Below are positions 1 through 12,731 of a stretch of 64,000 bases of DNA, piece after piece. This DNA is from Gaeumannomyces sp. JS-464. Taxonomy: Eukaryota > Ascomycota > Sordariomycetes > Magnaporthales > Magnaporthaceae. The stretch lies in the NCBI GenBank assembly GCA_002197995.1, contig NGZR01000001.1:2914001-2978000 (forward strand), written 5' to 3'. The translations under genes and the position numbers were made by a program. A model generated the notes under the pieces. The model saw only the letters and a program-made list of their open reading frames with translations, did not search any database and was not told the origin of the DNA. Within the stretch, counting starts at the first letter, position 1. Every line of letters begins with the position of its first letter.

Positions 1-2050
1 AGGATTTCCGTTACAGTAACCCCTGCTTTACGAGAGCACTCCTCCGGGGTGCTACCCGTTACGCAAATGCCTATATCATCCGCGTATCCGTACCTAACCG
101 CTTTTGCTTTGGGTAGGATTTCGGCCATATAAAGCATAAATAGGACCGGTAACGCCGGTAACCCTTGGGGTAACCCGCAGTCCGGGGAAAAAGGGGGTGC
201 CGTGGCGTTTTCCAAACGCACTTTTACCACCCTATTTCCTGATCTATCGTACTAACGTTGGATCCCAGCCTTGGTTTAGGAGCCTTCGAAAGCCTCCGGC
301 GGAGTACAGCGTCGAAAGCCCCTTGTACATCCATAATAACGAGGGCGGCGGATTTATGCTTTTGGAAGGCCCGTTCCACCTCGTGGGCTACGCATGCCGT
401 TAAATCGATGGCGGCCTTTTTCGGGGTAGCCCCGGCGTGTTGCGGGGCTATTAGCCCGTATTGCAGCGCGAGGGAGGCCATTCGCGAGGCTACCAAACGT
501 TCCAACCCTTCCCTAAGCACGGGAGTAGGGCTATCGGGCGGTAGGATTTTGGGTCCGTTATATCCGATTTGTTCGGTTTTTTTAGCATAACCACCTCCGC
601 TGTGCGGAAGGGGCCCGGGTGGTGCCCGGCTTTAAGGCAGGCTTCGAAAAGGCCCTAACGTATTCCCCTATTGCCGGCCAAGCCGCTGTAAGCAGTTTAA
701 CCGTTAAGGAATCGACGCCCGGGGCCGTGTTTGCCGTGCCGACGGTGCACTTCCGGCATTCCTCCAAGGGGACGTGGGGGCCCCACGGGATTTGTGCGGT
801 CCTTAAGTAGCCCTTTGCTGTAACGGGTCTTTTGTAATCGTCCTCCGCCGTAAACCTACGGAGGATTTTGCGACCTAATGCTTCCGCTTTATCCCCTGGG
901 GCTATTATAAACTCCCCGTCGATATTTAACGGGGGAAGCCGTATAGCGGGTGTAAGTTTATGCCATTTTACAGCACGGTATAGCGCTTTCGGGGAATCCA
1001 CTTCCTTTAGCACGCTAGCCCAATGCTGTCTTTTAGCCGTCCGAACCGTAGCTTTTAAAGCACGGGCTTCGGCCGTAAAAGGCCCGCCGTTTCCCATAGC
1101 TTTTGCGAGGTCCCGTTAGGCGTTGGCGCACTTTTCGTTCCACCAGGGTTGGCCTTTTCTTTTGGCTTTAGGCCCCCGGCCGAGGGCTATTAACGCATCT
1201 TTTAGCAGGTTTGTTAATGCCTCGGCCGCTTTATCCAGGTAATCCGTAGTGCTTGGATTTAAAAGTGGCGGTAGGCTGCCGGCCCCCGTTGCTACCGCGT
1301 TTGCGAAAATCGGTAGTTTATCGTTTGGTAGCGTAACACGCCGGCAATCCGGAACGGAGTTATTAGGTTTAGGACCTCGATCCGTATCGAGCGGTGGTCC
1401 GAATCGGTTGCTAACGAAGGGTCGATTTCCGCTGTTGCCAAAGGGGCGTTGGAAAAGGTAAAATCCAAAACGCCCCATCGTTATGCGTAGGTTGGCCTGG
1501 GTCGGTAAGTAGGAGGAGGTTATAAGTATTAGCCCATTGGGCTATATCCTGGCCCCTATTCCTATTACCCTAACCGGATCCCACGCCGGGACCCTGCGTT
1601 AAAGTCCCAGCTATAATGCATTTTGCCGTTGGGCGCAACGTAGTAAAAGGTCCAACGAGGGTTCCGAAGGGTCCCCTAAAGGCCTATATACGTTAACGAA
1701 AGTGCACCCGGCGACGGTAAGCAAAGGATGTCCCGGGTGCTGCCTGCCGGCCGGTCCGCTACGGGCTAAAGCCCCGGGTCCTTCCGTACGTAAGTTATTA
1801 CCCGAGGCCTGGTTTGGTGGTCGTGCCAGCTATTTACCGGAGTAAATAGCTCGTACGACGGGTGGGTGCAAAGCATAAGCTTCCCTTTCCACGCATAGGG
1901 GGCTCCTGCATTAGCACCACGTCGATATTTTGGCTAAAATAGTTGGAGTAAAGTAGCCCCCGCTTCCCAGCTACGTCGAACGTTCGCTTGGGCGGCGGTT
2001 ACAGCACGGCGTTCGGGGCGAAGCCCCGGGCGCCGGGCCTATTGCCATGC
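1..2050 (-). pseudogene. LINE copy 1 ORF2: endonuclease-reverse transcriptase, frameshifted
   Basis: Polyprotein that nicks target DNA and reverse-transcribes the element RNA. Reading the minus strand, the endonuclease occupies about 2000-1380 (VLMQEP motif near 1920). A linker follows (582-1097), then the RT fingers and palm from about 560 to the window edge. RT motif A reads MDVQGAFDAV at about 290-330, and the catalytic YADD box lies at 77-88, both intact. The gene is broken: the frame shifts in the endonuclease near 1910 and again just after motif A near 290, where bases present in copy 2 are missing. The 3' part (thumb, RNase H) lies outside the window. Confidence 0.85.
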
Positions 2051-2164
2051 GTTTGTTATATCCGGTTGGCTGCTGGCATACGTAAAAGCGGCGTTATGTA
2101 TTGGGGGCTTTGGCTTTAAGGTTGTTGGCCAGCGGTACCGTCGGTTTCCTCCGGGGGTTTCCGG

Positions 2165-3640
2165 TTATTTCGATAGCCCTTTCGGGCTCGGGGAGGTCCA
2201 GTTCCATATCCGCCAGTACTTCGTATTGGTTGTTAAACTAACCCTAAGCCTTTTAGCAAGGTGCCTTTCCCTGCTGGCCGTACGGGTTACGCCCTCGGGG
2301 GCCGGCGAATTCGCCGGGCTTGCCACGGCAGCGGTTGCGGGGGCGGCGGCGGCGGCGGCGGGGGTAACGGGATAAGCGGCGTTACCGGTGTCGGCCGCGG
2401 GGCTAGCATCGGCGGTAGCGGCCGTGGTAACGGTAGCGTTAGCGGTGGTAATAGTGGCTACGGTAGTGGCGGTAGCGGTCGTAAGGTCCGCCGTCGAATT
2501 CGCGGCTGGGGCGAAGTTGCCCGTAGTAATTGCGGTTGCGGAAAGGGTGTTAGCGGCGGCAGCGGCGGTGGCGGTAGCAACGGCGGCTTCCGCCGCTTTT
2601 ACCGCCGCCCGGTACGCTTGTGCGCTTAACCTCCTAACGGCCCTTTTTCCTTATAGGTTAAATGTTTTAGCATTTTGTTTACCCGTACGGGCTTTATGGG
2701 GCAGTTCGGGTAGTTGGCAGGGTACGGGCCCGAGCAGTTCGCGCATTGCGGGGGGCCGTACACGGTTGTACGTGCCGGTCGTCGTTTATTTTCCCGCACC
2801 GAAAGCACCTATCGGCCCGGGCGCAATTGCGGGCCACGTGGAAGCCGTGGCAGCCAAGGGTGTGCTGGGTAACCGGCGGGTGTCGTTATACGCGGCGTAA
2901 AAAAAAAAGTAATCCCCTAAAGTTTAAACCCGGCCATTTGCGTATAAAGGGATATAATCCACGATATACGCCTTTAATGGTCGACGCCGGCCCCGAAAGG
3001 CTTAACGTTTACCGGTTTGTGCCCTGTTTAGGCTTTCACTTCCTCCCGAACCAGTTTATCCGATACCGGGACGCATTGTCCAAAGCCGTTGGTTAAAAAG
3101 GTAAGGCAGCCGGAAATTACGTAATTGTACCAAATTTCGGGCTTTTCGATCCTTTCGGCGTTATATAAACGGCCTAGTTCGAATCGATGCTGCAAAAGCC
3201 GGCTTTGGATATCGGCCGTTTTTGCTTTTAACACGAACCCGGTAAGGGTTCGGTACGCTTCCGGGATATCGGCCGTCGTAAACGGCAGGTTTTTGCTATC
3301 GGCAAGGGCTTTGCAAATGTTAAAGCCCGTTTATTAGTTAGCTTAAGCCTGCCGTTTTTCCGGGATTTTAACGAACATTCGGAAATCGGCTTTAAGGCTT
3401 GTTAATAAGCGGGATGCCCGGGTTTAAAGCGTACGGCCCCGAAAAGCCTGTGCGGGTTGTTAAGGTTATTAGTGGCCTTTCCGGGCTACCGACGCGTAGG
3501 TGGCTAAAAGCGCGCGTTGCGAGAGCTCCGAAACCCCGTATAAGCTTTTTTTCCTTTTCGGCCGGCGTAAGTAAGCCGAAAAAGGCTTGTTTAGCGTAGT
3601 TAATAAAGCAATCTTTCCAGCCGTTAGCTTCGGGGATTGC
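2165..3640 (-). pseudogene. LINE copy 1 ORF1: gag-like RNA-binding protein, broken
   Basis: Gag-like protein that would coat LINE RNA. On the minus strand, an N-terminal fragment containing EANGWKDCF lies at 3640-3392 and a middle part at 3234-3028. Cysteine clusters of the zinc-knuckle kind, including CANCSGPYPANYPNC, lie around 2840-2690. An alanine/threonine-rich low-complexity stretch coded by GCN/ACN codons occupies 2630-2340. Stops and frameshifts separate the segments. Upstream of 3640 the sequence no longer matches copy 2, and the frame runs into unrelated residues, so the true start is missing. The glycine-rich reading of 2261-2629 on the plus strand is only the antisense of the Ala/Thr stretch. 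Confidence 0.75.
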
Positions 3641-3740
3641 CTGCTCCCCCAATAACACGCACCTTCCTCGAATTCACCAATTTTTGGCATTGCGCTATTA
3701 GTGCACACTGCCAAATTGCATACAAATCTTTAACACCCGC
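3641..3740. other. Unassigned spacer between the inverted LINE copies
   Basis: About 100 bases not matched in either LINE arm and without a credible gene. It holds the breakpoint of copy 1 and the sequence in front of the presumed 5' leader of copy 2. The boundary at 3740 is approximate. Confidence 0.4.
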
Positions 3741-3799
3741 CAATTAGCGACCTAACACTAATAACCACGCCCGCTAACGGCGCTGGCGACGGCAACATG

Positions 3800-5641
3800 C
3801 CGTTGCTAACAGCCCCCCTTCGGCCAATAAAGTGGCGCGCGCCCTCCTCGTCGGCCCAACGGCCCGGAGGAACGCGTCGCTGCCACCCGGGCCCCCCCGC
3901 GCGTTAGCGCACCCGATTACGCCGTCCCCGTTACGGAATTAACAACACTTAACAGGGCCCGATCAAAGCCAAAGGCTCCCACGACGGCAGCACCGGCACA
4001 AATGCCCTTCCCTCCCTCCCTTAACGCCGGCGTACGCGCCCACTTGTCGGGTCGGCCGCGGCGGCCGCGGAGGAAATTATTGCGAGCTATAACCGCAAAC
4101 AATAACAAACGGCCCTAATTTGCGCCACGCTGGCCCGATTTATCAACGCCGGCATTACCTCCCTTCCGGCGGAAGCAATCCCCGAAGCTAACGGCTGGAA
4201 AGATTGCTTTATCGACTACGCTAAACAAGCCCTTTTCGGCCTACCTACGCCGGCCGAAAAGGAAAAAAGCTTATACGGGGCCCGGAGCCCCCGCAACGCG
4301 CGCCCCCGGCCATTTACGCGTCGGTAGCCCGGGAGGGCCACTAATAACACCAACAACCCGCACAAGCTTTTCGGGGCCGTACGCCCCAAACTACCCGGGC
4401 ACCCCGTTACCAACAAGCCTTAAAGCCGACTTCCGGGTGTTCGTTAAATCCCGGAAGAACGGCAGGCTTAGGCCAACCAACAAACGGGCTTTAGCATTCG
4501 CAAAGCCCTTGCCGACATAAGGACCTGCCGTTTACGACGGCCGACGTCCCGGAGGCGTACCGAACCCCTACCGGGTTCGTGTTAAAAGCAAAAACGGCCG
4601 ATATCCAAAGCCGGCTTTTGCAGCACCGATCCGAACTAGCCGTTTATATAACGCCGAAAGGATCGAAAAGCCCGAAATCTGGTACAATTACGTAATTTCC
4701 GGCTGCCTTACTTCCTTAACCAACGGCTTTGGACAATGCGTCCCGGTATCGGATAAACTGGTTCGGAAGGAAGTGGAAGCCCAAATAGGGCACAAACCGG
4801 TAAACGTTAAGCTTCCGGGGCCGGCGTCGACCACTAAGGGCGTATATCGTGGATTATATCCCTTTATACGCAATGGCCGGGTTTAAGCTTTAAGGGATAC
4901 TTTCTTTTTACGCCGCGTATAACGACACCCGCCGGTTACCCAGCACACCCCTGGCTGCTACGGCTTCCACGTGGCCCGCAATTGCGCCCGGGCCGATAGG
5001 TGCTTTCGGTGCGGGAAAATAAACGACGACCGGCACGTACAACCGTGTACGGCCCCCCCGCAATGCGCGAACTGCTCGGGCCCGTACCCTGCCAACACCC
5101 GAACTGCCCCATAAAGCCCGTACGGGTAAACAAAATGCTAAACACTTAACTTATAAGGAAAAAGGGGCCGTTAGGAGGTTAGGCGCACAAGCGTACCGGG
5201 CGGCGGCAAAAGCGGCGGAAGCCGCCGTTGCTACCGCCACCGCCGCTGCCGCCGCTAACACCCTTTCCGCAACCGCAACTACTACGGGCAACTTCGCCCT
5301 AGCCGCGAATTCGACGGCGGACCTTACGACCGCTACCGCCACTACCGTAGCCACCATTACCACCGCTAACGCTACCGTTACCACGGCCGCTACCGCCGAT
5401 GCTAGCCCCGCAGCCGACACCGGTAACGCCGCTTATCCCGTTACCCGCCGCCGCCGCCGCCGCCCCCGCAACCGCTGCCGTAGCAAGCCCGGCGAATTCG
5501 CCGGCCCCCGAGGGCGTAACCCGTACGGCCAGCAAGGAAAGGCACCTTGCTAAAAGGCTTAGGGTTAGTTTTAACAACCAATACGAAGTACTGGCGGATA
5601 TGGAACTGGACCTCCCCGAGCCCGAAGGGCTATCGAAATAA
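3800..5641 (+). pseudogene. LINE copy 2 ORF1: gag-like protein, broken
   Basis: Counterpart of the copy 1 ORF1 with the same order. An ATG near 3798 is a possible start (not proven). The EAIPEANGWKDCF region lies near 4165-4215. Zinc-knuckle cysteines fall at about 4990-5110, the Ala/Thr-rich low-complexity tract at 5190-5460, and an acidic C-terminal piece (residues like ADMELDLPEPE) ends at a stop at 5641. Several TAA/TAG codons interrupt the frame where CAA/CAG would be expected, together with frameshifts. ORF2 begins a little over 100 bases downstream. Confidence 0.75.
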
Positions 5642-5759
5642 CCGGAAACCTTTCGGAAGAAACCGACGGTACCGCTGGCTAATAACCCTAAGGCCAAAGC
5701 CCCAATACATTAACGCCGCTTTTACGTATGCCAGCAGCCAACCGGATATAACAAACGCA

Positions 5760-7711
5760 TGGCAATAGGGCCCGGCGCCCGGGGCTTCGCCCCGAACGCC
5801 GTGCTATAACCGCCGCCCAAGCGAACGTTCGACGTAGCTGGGAGGCGGGGGCTATTTTACTTTAATTATTTTGGAGCTAAAATATCGACGTGGTGCTAAT
5901 GCAGGAGCCCTTTAATGCGTGGAAAGGGAAGCTTATGCTTTGCACCCACCCGTCGTACGAGCTATTTACTCCGGTAAATAGCTGGCACAACCACCAAACC
6001 AGGCCTCGGGTAATAACTTACGTACGGAAGGACCCGGGGTTTTAGCCCGTAGCGGACCGGCCGGCAGGCAGCACCCGGGACATCCTTTAGCTTACCGTCG
6101 CCGGGTGCACTTTCGTTAACGTATATAGGCCTCCAGGGGACCCTTCGGAACCCTCGTTGGACCTTTTACTACGTTGGCGCCCAACGGCAAAATGCATTAT
6201 AACTGGGGATTTTAACGCAGGGTTCCCGGCGTGGGATCCGGTTAAGGGTAATAGGAATAGGGGCCAGGATATAACCTAATGGGCTAATACTTATAACTTC
6301 CTCCTACTTACCGACCTAAGCCAACCTACGCATAACGATGGGGGCGTTTTGGATTTTACCTTTTCTAACGCCCCTTTGGTAACAGCGGAAATCGACCCTT
6401 CGTTAGCAACCGATTCGACCACCGCTCGATACGGATCGAGGTCCCTAAACCTAATAATTCCGTTCCGGATTGCCGGCGTATTACGCTATTAAACGATAAA
6501 CTACCGATTTTCGCAAACGCGGTAGCAACGGGGGCCGGCAGCCTACCGCCACTTTTAAATCCAAGCACTACGAATTACCTGGATAAAGCGGCCAAAGCAT
6601 TAACAAACCTGCTAAAAAATGCGTTAATAGCCCTCGGCCGGGGGCCTAAAGCCAAAAGAAAAGGCCAACCCTGGTGGAACGAAAAGTGCGCCAACGCCCA
6701 ACGGGACCTCGCAAAAGCTATGGGAAACGGCGGGCTTTTTACGGCCGAAGCCCGTGCTTTAAAAGCTACGGTTCGGACGGCTAAAAAACAGCATTGGGCC
6801 AGCGTGCTAAAGGAAGTGGATTCCCCGAAAGCGCTATACCGTGCTGTAAAATGGCATAAACTTACACCCGCTATACGGCTTCCCCCGTTAAATATCGACG
6901 GGGAGTTTATAATAGCCTTAGGGGATAAAGCGGAAGCATTAGGTCGCAAAATCCTCCGTAGGTTTACGGCGGAGGACGATTTACAAAAGGACCCGTTACA
7001 GCAAAGGGCTACTTAAAAGACCGCACAAATCCCGTGGGGCCCCCACGTCCCCCTAAAGGAATGCCGGAAGTGCACCGTCGGCACGGCAAACACGGCCCCG
7101 GGCATCGACTCCTTAACGGTTAAACTGCTTACAGCGGCTTGGCCGGCAATAGGGGAATACGTTAGGGCCCTTTTCGAAGCCTGCTTTAGGGCCGGGCACC
7201 ACCCGGGCCCCTTCCGCACAGCGGAGGTGGTTATGCTAAAAAAACCGAACAAATCGGATATAACGGACCCAAAATCCTACCGCCCGATAGCCCTACTCCC
7301 GTGCTTAGGGAAGGGGTTGGAACGTTTGGTAGCCTCGCGGATGGCCTCCCTCGCGCTGCAATACGGGCTAATAGCCCCGCAACACGCCGGGGCTACCCCG
7401 AAAAAGGCCGCCATCGATTTAACGGCATGCGTAGCCCACGAGGTGGAACGGGCTTTCCAAAAGCATAAATCCGCCGCCCTCGTTACTATGGATGTATAAG
7501 GGGCCTTCGACGCTGTACTCCGCCGGAGGCTCCTACGAAGGCTCCTAAACCAAGGCTGGGATCCAACGTTAGTACGATGGGTGTTATCGTTTGCAGGAAA
7601 TAGGGTGGTAAAAGTGCGTTTGGAAAACGCCACGGCACCCCCTTTTTCCCCGGACTGCGGGTTACCCCAAGGGTCACCGGCGTCACCGGTCCTATTTATG
7701 CTTTATATGGC
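5760..7711 (+). pseudogene. LINE copy 2 ORF2: endonuclease-RT, truncated before YADD
   Basis: The endonuclease reads in one frame from about 5885 (NIDVVLMQEP) through the catalytic GDFNAGFPAWDP at about 6218-6255, then a divergent linker. RT motifs read SYRPIALLPCLGKG near 7275-7315, DV-stop-GAFDAV at 7488-7515 and GLPQGSPASPVLFMLYMA at 7660-7710. The stop in motif A is TAA where copy 1 has CAA, a RIP-type CpA to TpA change. The frame shifts between endonuclease and RT. The gene ends at the junction with gypsy copy A, so the YADD box, thumb and any RNase H are absent. Confidence 0.85.
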
Positions 7712-8440
7712 AGCAAAAGCTTACAGCCAAATATACAGCGGACTTTTAACGGATTAGCATTAAGTTTAATTAGAACGACGTTACGTTAATACTGCACTTT
7801 TATAACGGATTGCGTGAAAACGTAAAAAACGAACTCGTAAAGCAAAATCGCCCCGAGTTTTTTACAAATTACGTTAAAAACGCGGTTCGCATTAGCGATA
7901 AATTATACGAGCGATAACAAAAAAAAAGGATATGGTTTTAAAAGCGCGGCATAAAATAACAAAGTTAACTAAAAAAAAGCCAAATAGTAACCTATTACGG
8001 TTTACAAAACGCACCCGGGCTTTATAAACTTTAATACGGGAGCTGTTTACCAGTAATAAAAGCAACAAAAAAAGCAAAAACAAAACTTAAAAAACGGGAA
8101 GTGTTTTAAATGCGGCCAAGCTAACCATATAAAAGTTAACTGCTTTTAGCGGAATAATAACCGCTAGGTAGCGAACTTTTAGCGAACGCAAAAAAGCCCG
8201 GCATAGGAAAAGCTATATCCCGGTTTAACGTTTAGTTAAACAAACTGCTACGACGAGCTATATGCCACATATTAGTCCGATAAAAAAACTACCGAATAGT
8301 ATTTTCGAAAATTACAAAAAATTTGCATGCTTAAAGCTATAAAGCTCGAGTACGATAGCGAAGGAAAACAGCGGATCGTTTTCGAACCCGAAAATTCGGG
8401 GGGGGGGGAAAACGACACCGCCTTTCGCAGGACTTAAAAA
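7712..8440 (+). pseudogene. Copy A gag remnant with CCHC zinc knuckle
   Basis: Nucleocapsid part of the retrotransposon gag, broken by TAA codons. It begins mid-domain at the LINE junction. The zinc knuckle at 8102-8143 reads CFKCGQANHIKVNC, a complete C-X2-C-X4-H-X4-C. Copies B, C and D have tyrosine in place of the histidine, so this copy keeps the ancestral ligand. A run of 11 G at about 8398-8408 lies just downstream. Confidence 0.8.
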
Positions 8441-11400
8441 AAAGCAATTTTAGCAAATAACGCGAAGGAAAAAGGAGTTTAAAAAAAGCTTTTAAGCCAA
8501 ATACACCTTTTCCGAAAGTCGGAAAATTCCGATATTAACGCCGAAATAAACCAAAACGAGTAAAACTTCGAAACAGCCGAGTTTTAAAAACGAGCGAAGG
8601 GTTTAAACGGCGGAACTTTCGTATTTATAGTTCGCGAAAAGCAGGCAAGCTAGAAAAACCAGCACGCTTTTACACCTTTCAACGTATCGGAATGTTTTTA
8701 AAACGTTAGGGTTCCAAAACATTTAAATAGCCCGTTATATTACGCTACCCTAGCGAATAAAACGACGGTTAACTTTTATCGTAGTTTAGCAACCAGCAGA
8801 AAATTAAGTATGCTAACTACAAATTCGAAAACCCAAACGAGCTAAAACAAATTGCGCTAATCCCCGAAAACCATTTTAATATCGATATAAAACACTTTAA
8901 ACATTTGTACTTTTTTTAAGCAAAATGCATTTATAAAAAATGCAAATTTTATTTACGACCTAAGCTTAAATACGATTTCTTTCCGCGGAGGTTAAAAAAC
9001 GAGCCAAAAGCTAAGCCCCGTTTGGCATTCCAATTGCTACGGTGGGAATTAACCCGGACTGGCAAATTTACCGCAGTTTTTAAACCCAGCGAACGGTACC
9101 CGATATTATACGTTATTAAAATGCTCGATTAAGGGAAATGCGAAATTACGAAATGCAAAAAACATATAGCATAAAAAGCGGGAGCTTAACATTAGGAAAT
9201 TACGCGAACGTACGTGCCGTTCGACCCGGATAAAAGGACGAACGTACGGTACTCGTTCCTTTTACAAAAAACTAAAAAAAACCACCCGAACGGAAGGCAC
9301 GGAATGGAAAAAAAGAAAAAAAACCAATAAAAACCTTCGTAATAGCAAAATCGAATTAACCGTACGACTTATTAACATTTCGAATAAAAATATTAAAAAA
9401 AAAGGTTAAAATGATAATTAATTGCGAAATATAAAGCGATTATATATCGCTATAAACGGTTAAACGGTATGGAATTTTTACAAAACGGAAACGCTAACCG
9501 TACAATTTAAAACAGTTAAAAAAATATTTGTTGCTTATAATAAAAAATGGATCGATTAAAAAACGCAATTAGTAATATTACGCACCCAAAATGGGGAAAA
9601 CGTTACTATTATATTAAATAAGCTGGATATAAAAAAAGGAAATGTGATTTTCGAAATCCTTTAGCTTAGGAAAAACAATTTACGAATAAATTAGGCTACC
9701 GGCCAAATCCAATAAAAAAAGTTACGAATAATTAAAACGGTTTACTAGTTACAAACCTTAAACCGTAAGCATAAAAAGCAATAAAAAAAGGTTATAACGG
9801 TAATAAACTTGGCAATCCACCTTTGCATTTAATATCGACGAATATACAATTATTTAAAATGGAAAACGATTAAAACGACCAAATTAACATTAAAAAACGG
9901 CTTGCAAATATTTCGAAGGAATACCACAAATACGAAAAATTGTTTCGGAAAAACATAAAAACGGTGCTTCCCAAATACGAACCGTTCGATTTTAAAATTA
10001 AACTTAAACCAAATACGCAATTTAAATATTAAAAGTTATACTAGTTTAGCTTTTAGCAATAAAAGGTGCTAAAAAAACAACTAAAGGAAAACCTACGAAA
10101 AGGACATATTAAGCTTTCCGACTTTCTAATAAAATACGGGATTTTATAAAAAAAAAAAAAAACGGAACGGAGCGAATGTACGTTAATTACCGCCCGTTAA
10201 ACAAAGTTACGATAAAAGATCGGTATTTTTTACCTTTTATTAACGAGCTGCGCGATAAGCTCGGCAAAGCCTAATATTTTACGGCTTTGGACCTACGAAA
10301 AGCTTATAGCCTAATACGGATTAAAAAAGGCTAAAAGTAATTTACGGCTTTTAAAACGAGGTTTAAATACTACGAGTTTTTAGTAATAACTTTCGGGCTT
10401 ACCAACGCATTAACCACGTTTCAAAAGATAATTAACCATATATTGCGCGAGCACCTCGATATTTTGTTTTTGCGTATTTGGATAATATTTTGGTTTTTTC
10501 GAAAACGATAAAAAAGTATAAACGGCATATGCATAAAGTGCTTTAAAAGTTGCTTAACGCAAAGCTTTTTGTTAAACCGGAAAAATGCGAATGGCATTCG
10601 CAAAAAGTTGCTTTTTTGGGGTTCGTAATTACACCCGGACAAGTTTGCAAAAACTTTAAAAAAGTTAAAAAATGGCTTATATTTAAAAAACGTTACAAAA
10701 GTACGAAGGTTTTTAAGGTTTTTAAACTTTTACAAACGGTTTATCCGTAGTTATAGCAAAATCGCTATACTATTTACGAATTTTACCAAAAACGACCACT
10801 AGTTTTATTAAAAAGGTAAAAACAAAAAGCTTTCGAGCAATTACGAAACGCCGTATTAAAAAAACCAATGTTAATATTTTTAAATTTAAAAAAACTTTTC
10901 GAGGTTAAAACCGACGCGTTGAATTACGCGATCGGCGGCTAACTCGGATAACGGGACGACTAAAAACGGTTGTACTTTTACGCGTTTTTTTCGCAAAAGC
11001 TAAATAAACTTAAATTAAATTACCAAATCCACGATAAAAAACTTTTAGCGATAATCCAAGCATTTGAAAAATGGCGGCCATACTTTTATAAAGCGAAGCA
11101 CCAGGTTATAATATATACGAATTATAAAAACCTAATATATTTTACCATAAGCAAAAACCTAAACAAGCGATAAATCCGTTAAAACGAGTTTTTGCAAAAC
11201 TACGACATTCGGATCGAATACCGGAAAAGGTCGGACAACGGCCGGGCGAACGTTTTAAACCGATAACCAAACCATTAGGTCGTAATACCTAAAAAAATAC
11301 GAGTAGTTTTAGCGAAAAAACCAAACGGGTTTTTAATTCCGGCATAAAAAATGCTTGCTAAAACGGTTTAATAGGGAAAAGTTTAAACCTTAAAAAAAAT

Positions 11401-12650
11401 CCAATAAATTTATAACTAGCTAGCATACGGCTATTAAAGCGTAAAAAAAACTTAAAAACGGTTATAATAACACCACGGGTTCGTAAAAACTCGGGCCGAA
11501 ATATAAAACGCAATAAAGAATTGCGAAAATTATGCTAAAAACAAAGCTAATAGGCATAAACCGTATAAATTATTGCGACTTTTGCTAGTATCGAACGGAG
11601 CGTCGTAAAAAATTACTATAAATTTCGTTATTAAACTTCCCTAATTTAAAAAACCGTTAATTGGAATAAAGTACGACAATATATTGGTAATAATGGACAA
11701 ATTTACCAAATACGCTTTATTTTTACCATATAAAAAAAGCAGCAACGCTATAAAGCTAGCGTACGTTTTTATTAAACACGTAATAGCAAAACACGGCACG
11801 CCGAACCGCTTAATTACAAATAAAAACAAGCTATTTATAAGCAAATTTTAAAAAGGGTTTACAAATAAGCTAAAAGCGAAGCACTTTTTATTTATAGCTT
11901 ATTACTTTTAAACAAATAAACAAACAACACGGACGAATTAAACCATAAAGCAATATTTACGCTATTACGTTAATTATAAATAAAACGATTAGGTATAACT
12001 ACTTTCCATAGCCTAGTTTGCTTATAACAGCTTAATTTATAAAAGCATAAAAACTATCCGTTTTATACGAATTACGGGTTTACGCTTACTGCGTATAAAA
12101 AACCTAAAGCAAAAAAAACATGCCTCGGTAACGGAAATACAAATAACGGAGCTTACCAAACTGCATAAACACCTTTAAGCAAAGCTAAAAAAGCTACGGC
12201 ATTATATAACTACTTAAACAAATAAAAAAAGGATCGAAAAACCGACTTTTAAAAAAGGGGATAGCGTTTACCTTTTTCGACGAAATATTAAAACGAACGA
12301 CCGAGCGATAAGCTAAACCATAAAAACTAAGACCGTTTAAGGTATTAAAAAAGGTTTCGAACGTAAATTACAAATTCCGATTACTACCAATTATAAAATC
12401 CCACCCGGTTTTTTATATTTCCCTTTCGAATTAGTGTTACCGGGTTTTAAAAGCGACGAGTTAATAAAAATCGACCCGGAATAAAAATACGAAATCGAAG
12501 AGATTTTAAACCATAGGCTAAAAAACAAGCTTAAAAAGTACCTAGTTAAATGGAAAAGGTACGGCTACGAAAAAAACACGTAGGAAAAAAAACCAACCTT
12601 GTAAATTGCTAAAAAGCTTTAACGAAATACCGGCAAAAGCGCTTATAAAA
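8440..12650 (+). pseudogene. Copy A pol remnant: PR, RT, RNase H, integrase, chromodomain
   Basis: Polyprotein of a Ty3/gypsy chromovirus, destroyed by RIP stops. The clearest parts are as follows. RT spans about 10060-10800, with the active-site box now YLDN at 10475-10486, followed by [18 protein letters not shown]. RNase H spans about 10900-11180, with LNYQIHDKKLLAIIQAFEKW. The integrase core spans about 11560-12300. A C-terminal chromodomain lies at about 12470-12640 (YEIEEILNHRL and YLVKWKRYGYEKNT), which would steer integration to marked heterochromatin. The protease lies somewhere in 8600-9100 but no clear DSG/DTG was found. The replacement of the second catalytic Asp by Asn (GAT to AAT) fits a TpG to TpA change. 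Confidence 0.85.
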
Positions 12651-12731
12651 AGGTTAGCAAAAGGACGGTAAAACGACGATTTTCTTTAAAAACATTCGCG
12701 ATATTTCTAAAAAAAAACCGCCGGTTTTTTT

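Larger units (their letters stand above)
1..3640 (-). mobile_element. Tad-like non-LTR retrotransposon (LINE), copy 1
   Basis: Minus-strand LINE with the order ORF1 (gag-like with zinc knuckles), then endonuclease and reverse transcriptase. Its sequence is the reverse complement of 4165-7711 with few differences, so the two copies form a large inverted repeat. Copy 1 runs off the left edge of the window, so its 3' end is not seen. At its 5' end the similarity to copy 2 stops near 3636, inside ORF1, so the copy is 5'-truncated or rearranged there. GC content and CpA/TpG are far higher than in the gypsy elements to the right, so RIP is light. The Tad/I-like assignment rests on domain order and the RT motif wording; the exact clade is an inference. 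Confidence 0.85.
3741..7711 (+). mobile_element. Tad-like LINE, copy 2, 3'-truncated
   Basis: Plus-strand copy of the element at 1-3640. It extends further 5' than copy 1, including a GC-rich leader and the ORF1 start region. It ends abruptly at 7711 within the RT domain, one motif short of the YADD box, where the sequence switches to the gag region of gypsy copy A. No poly(A) or LINE tail is present. The junction may be a deletion, a recombination or an insertion. The 5' boundary is an estimate, since no target-site duplication could be recognised. Confidence 0.8.

Noticed and set aside
2261..2629. Gly-rich and Ala/Val-rich plus-strand frames at 2261-2900 (and minus at 5151-5697)
   Set aside because: Low-complexity antisense readings of the Ala/Thr-rich part of LINE ORF1; not genes.
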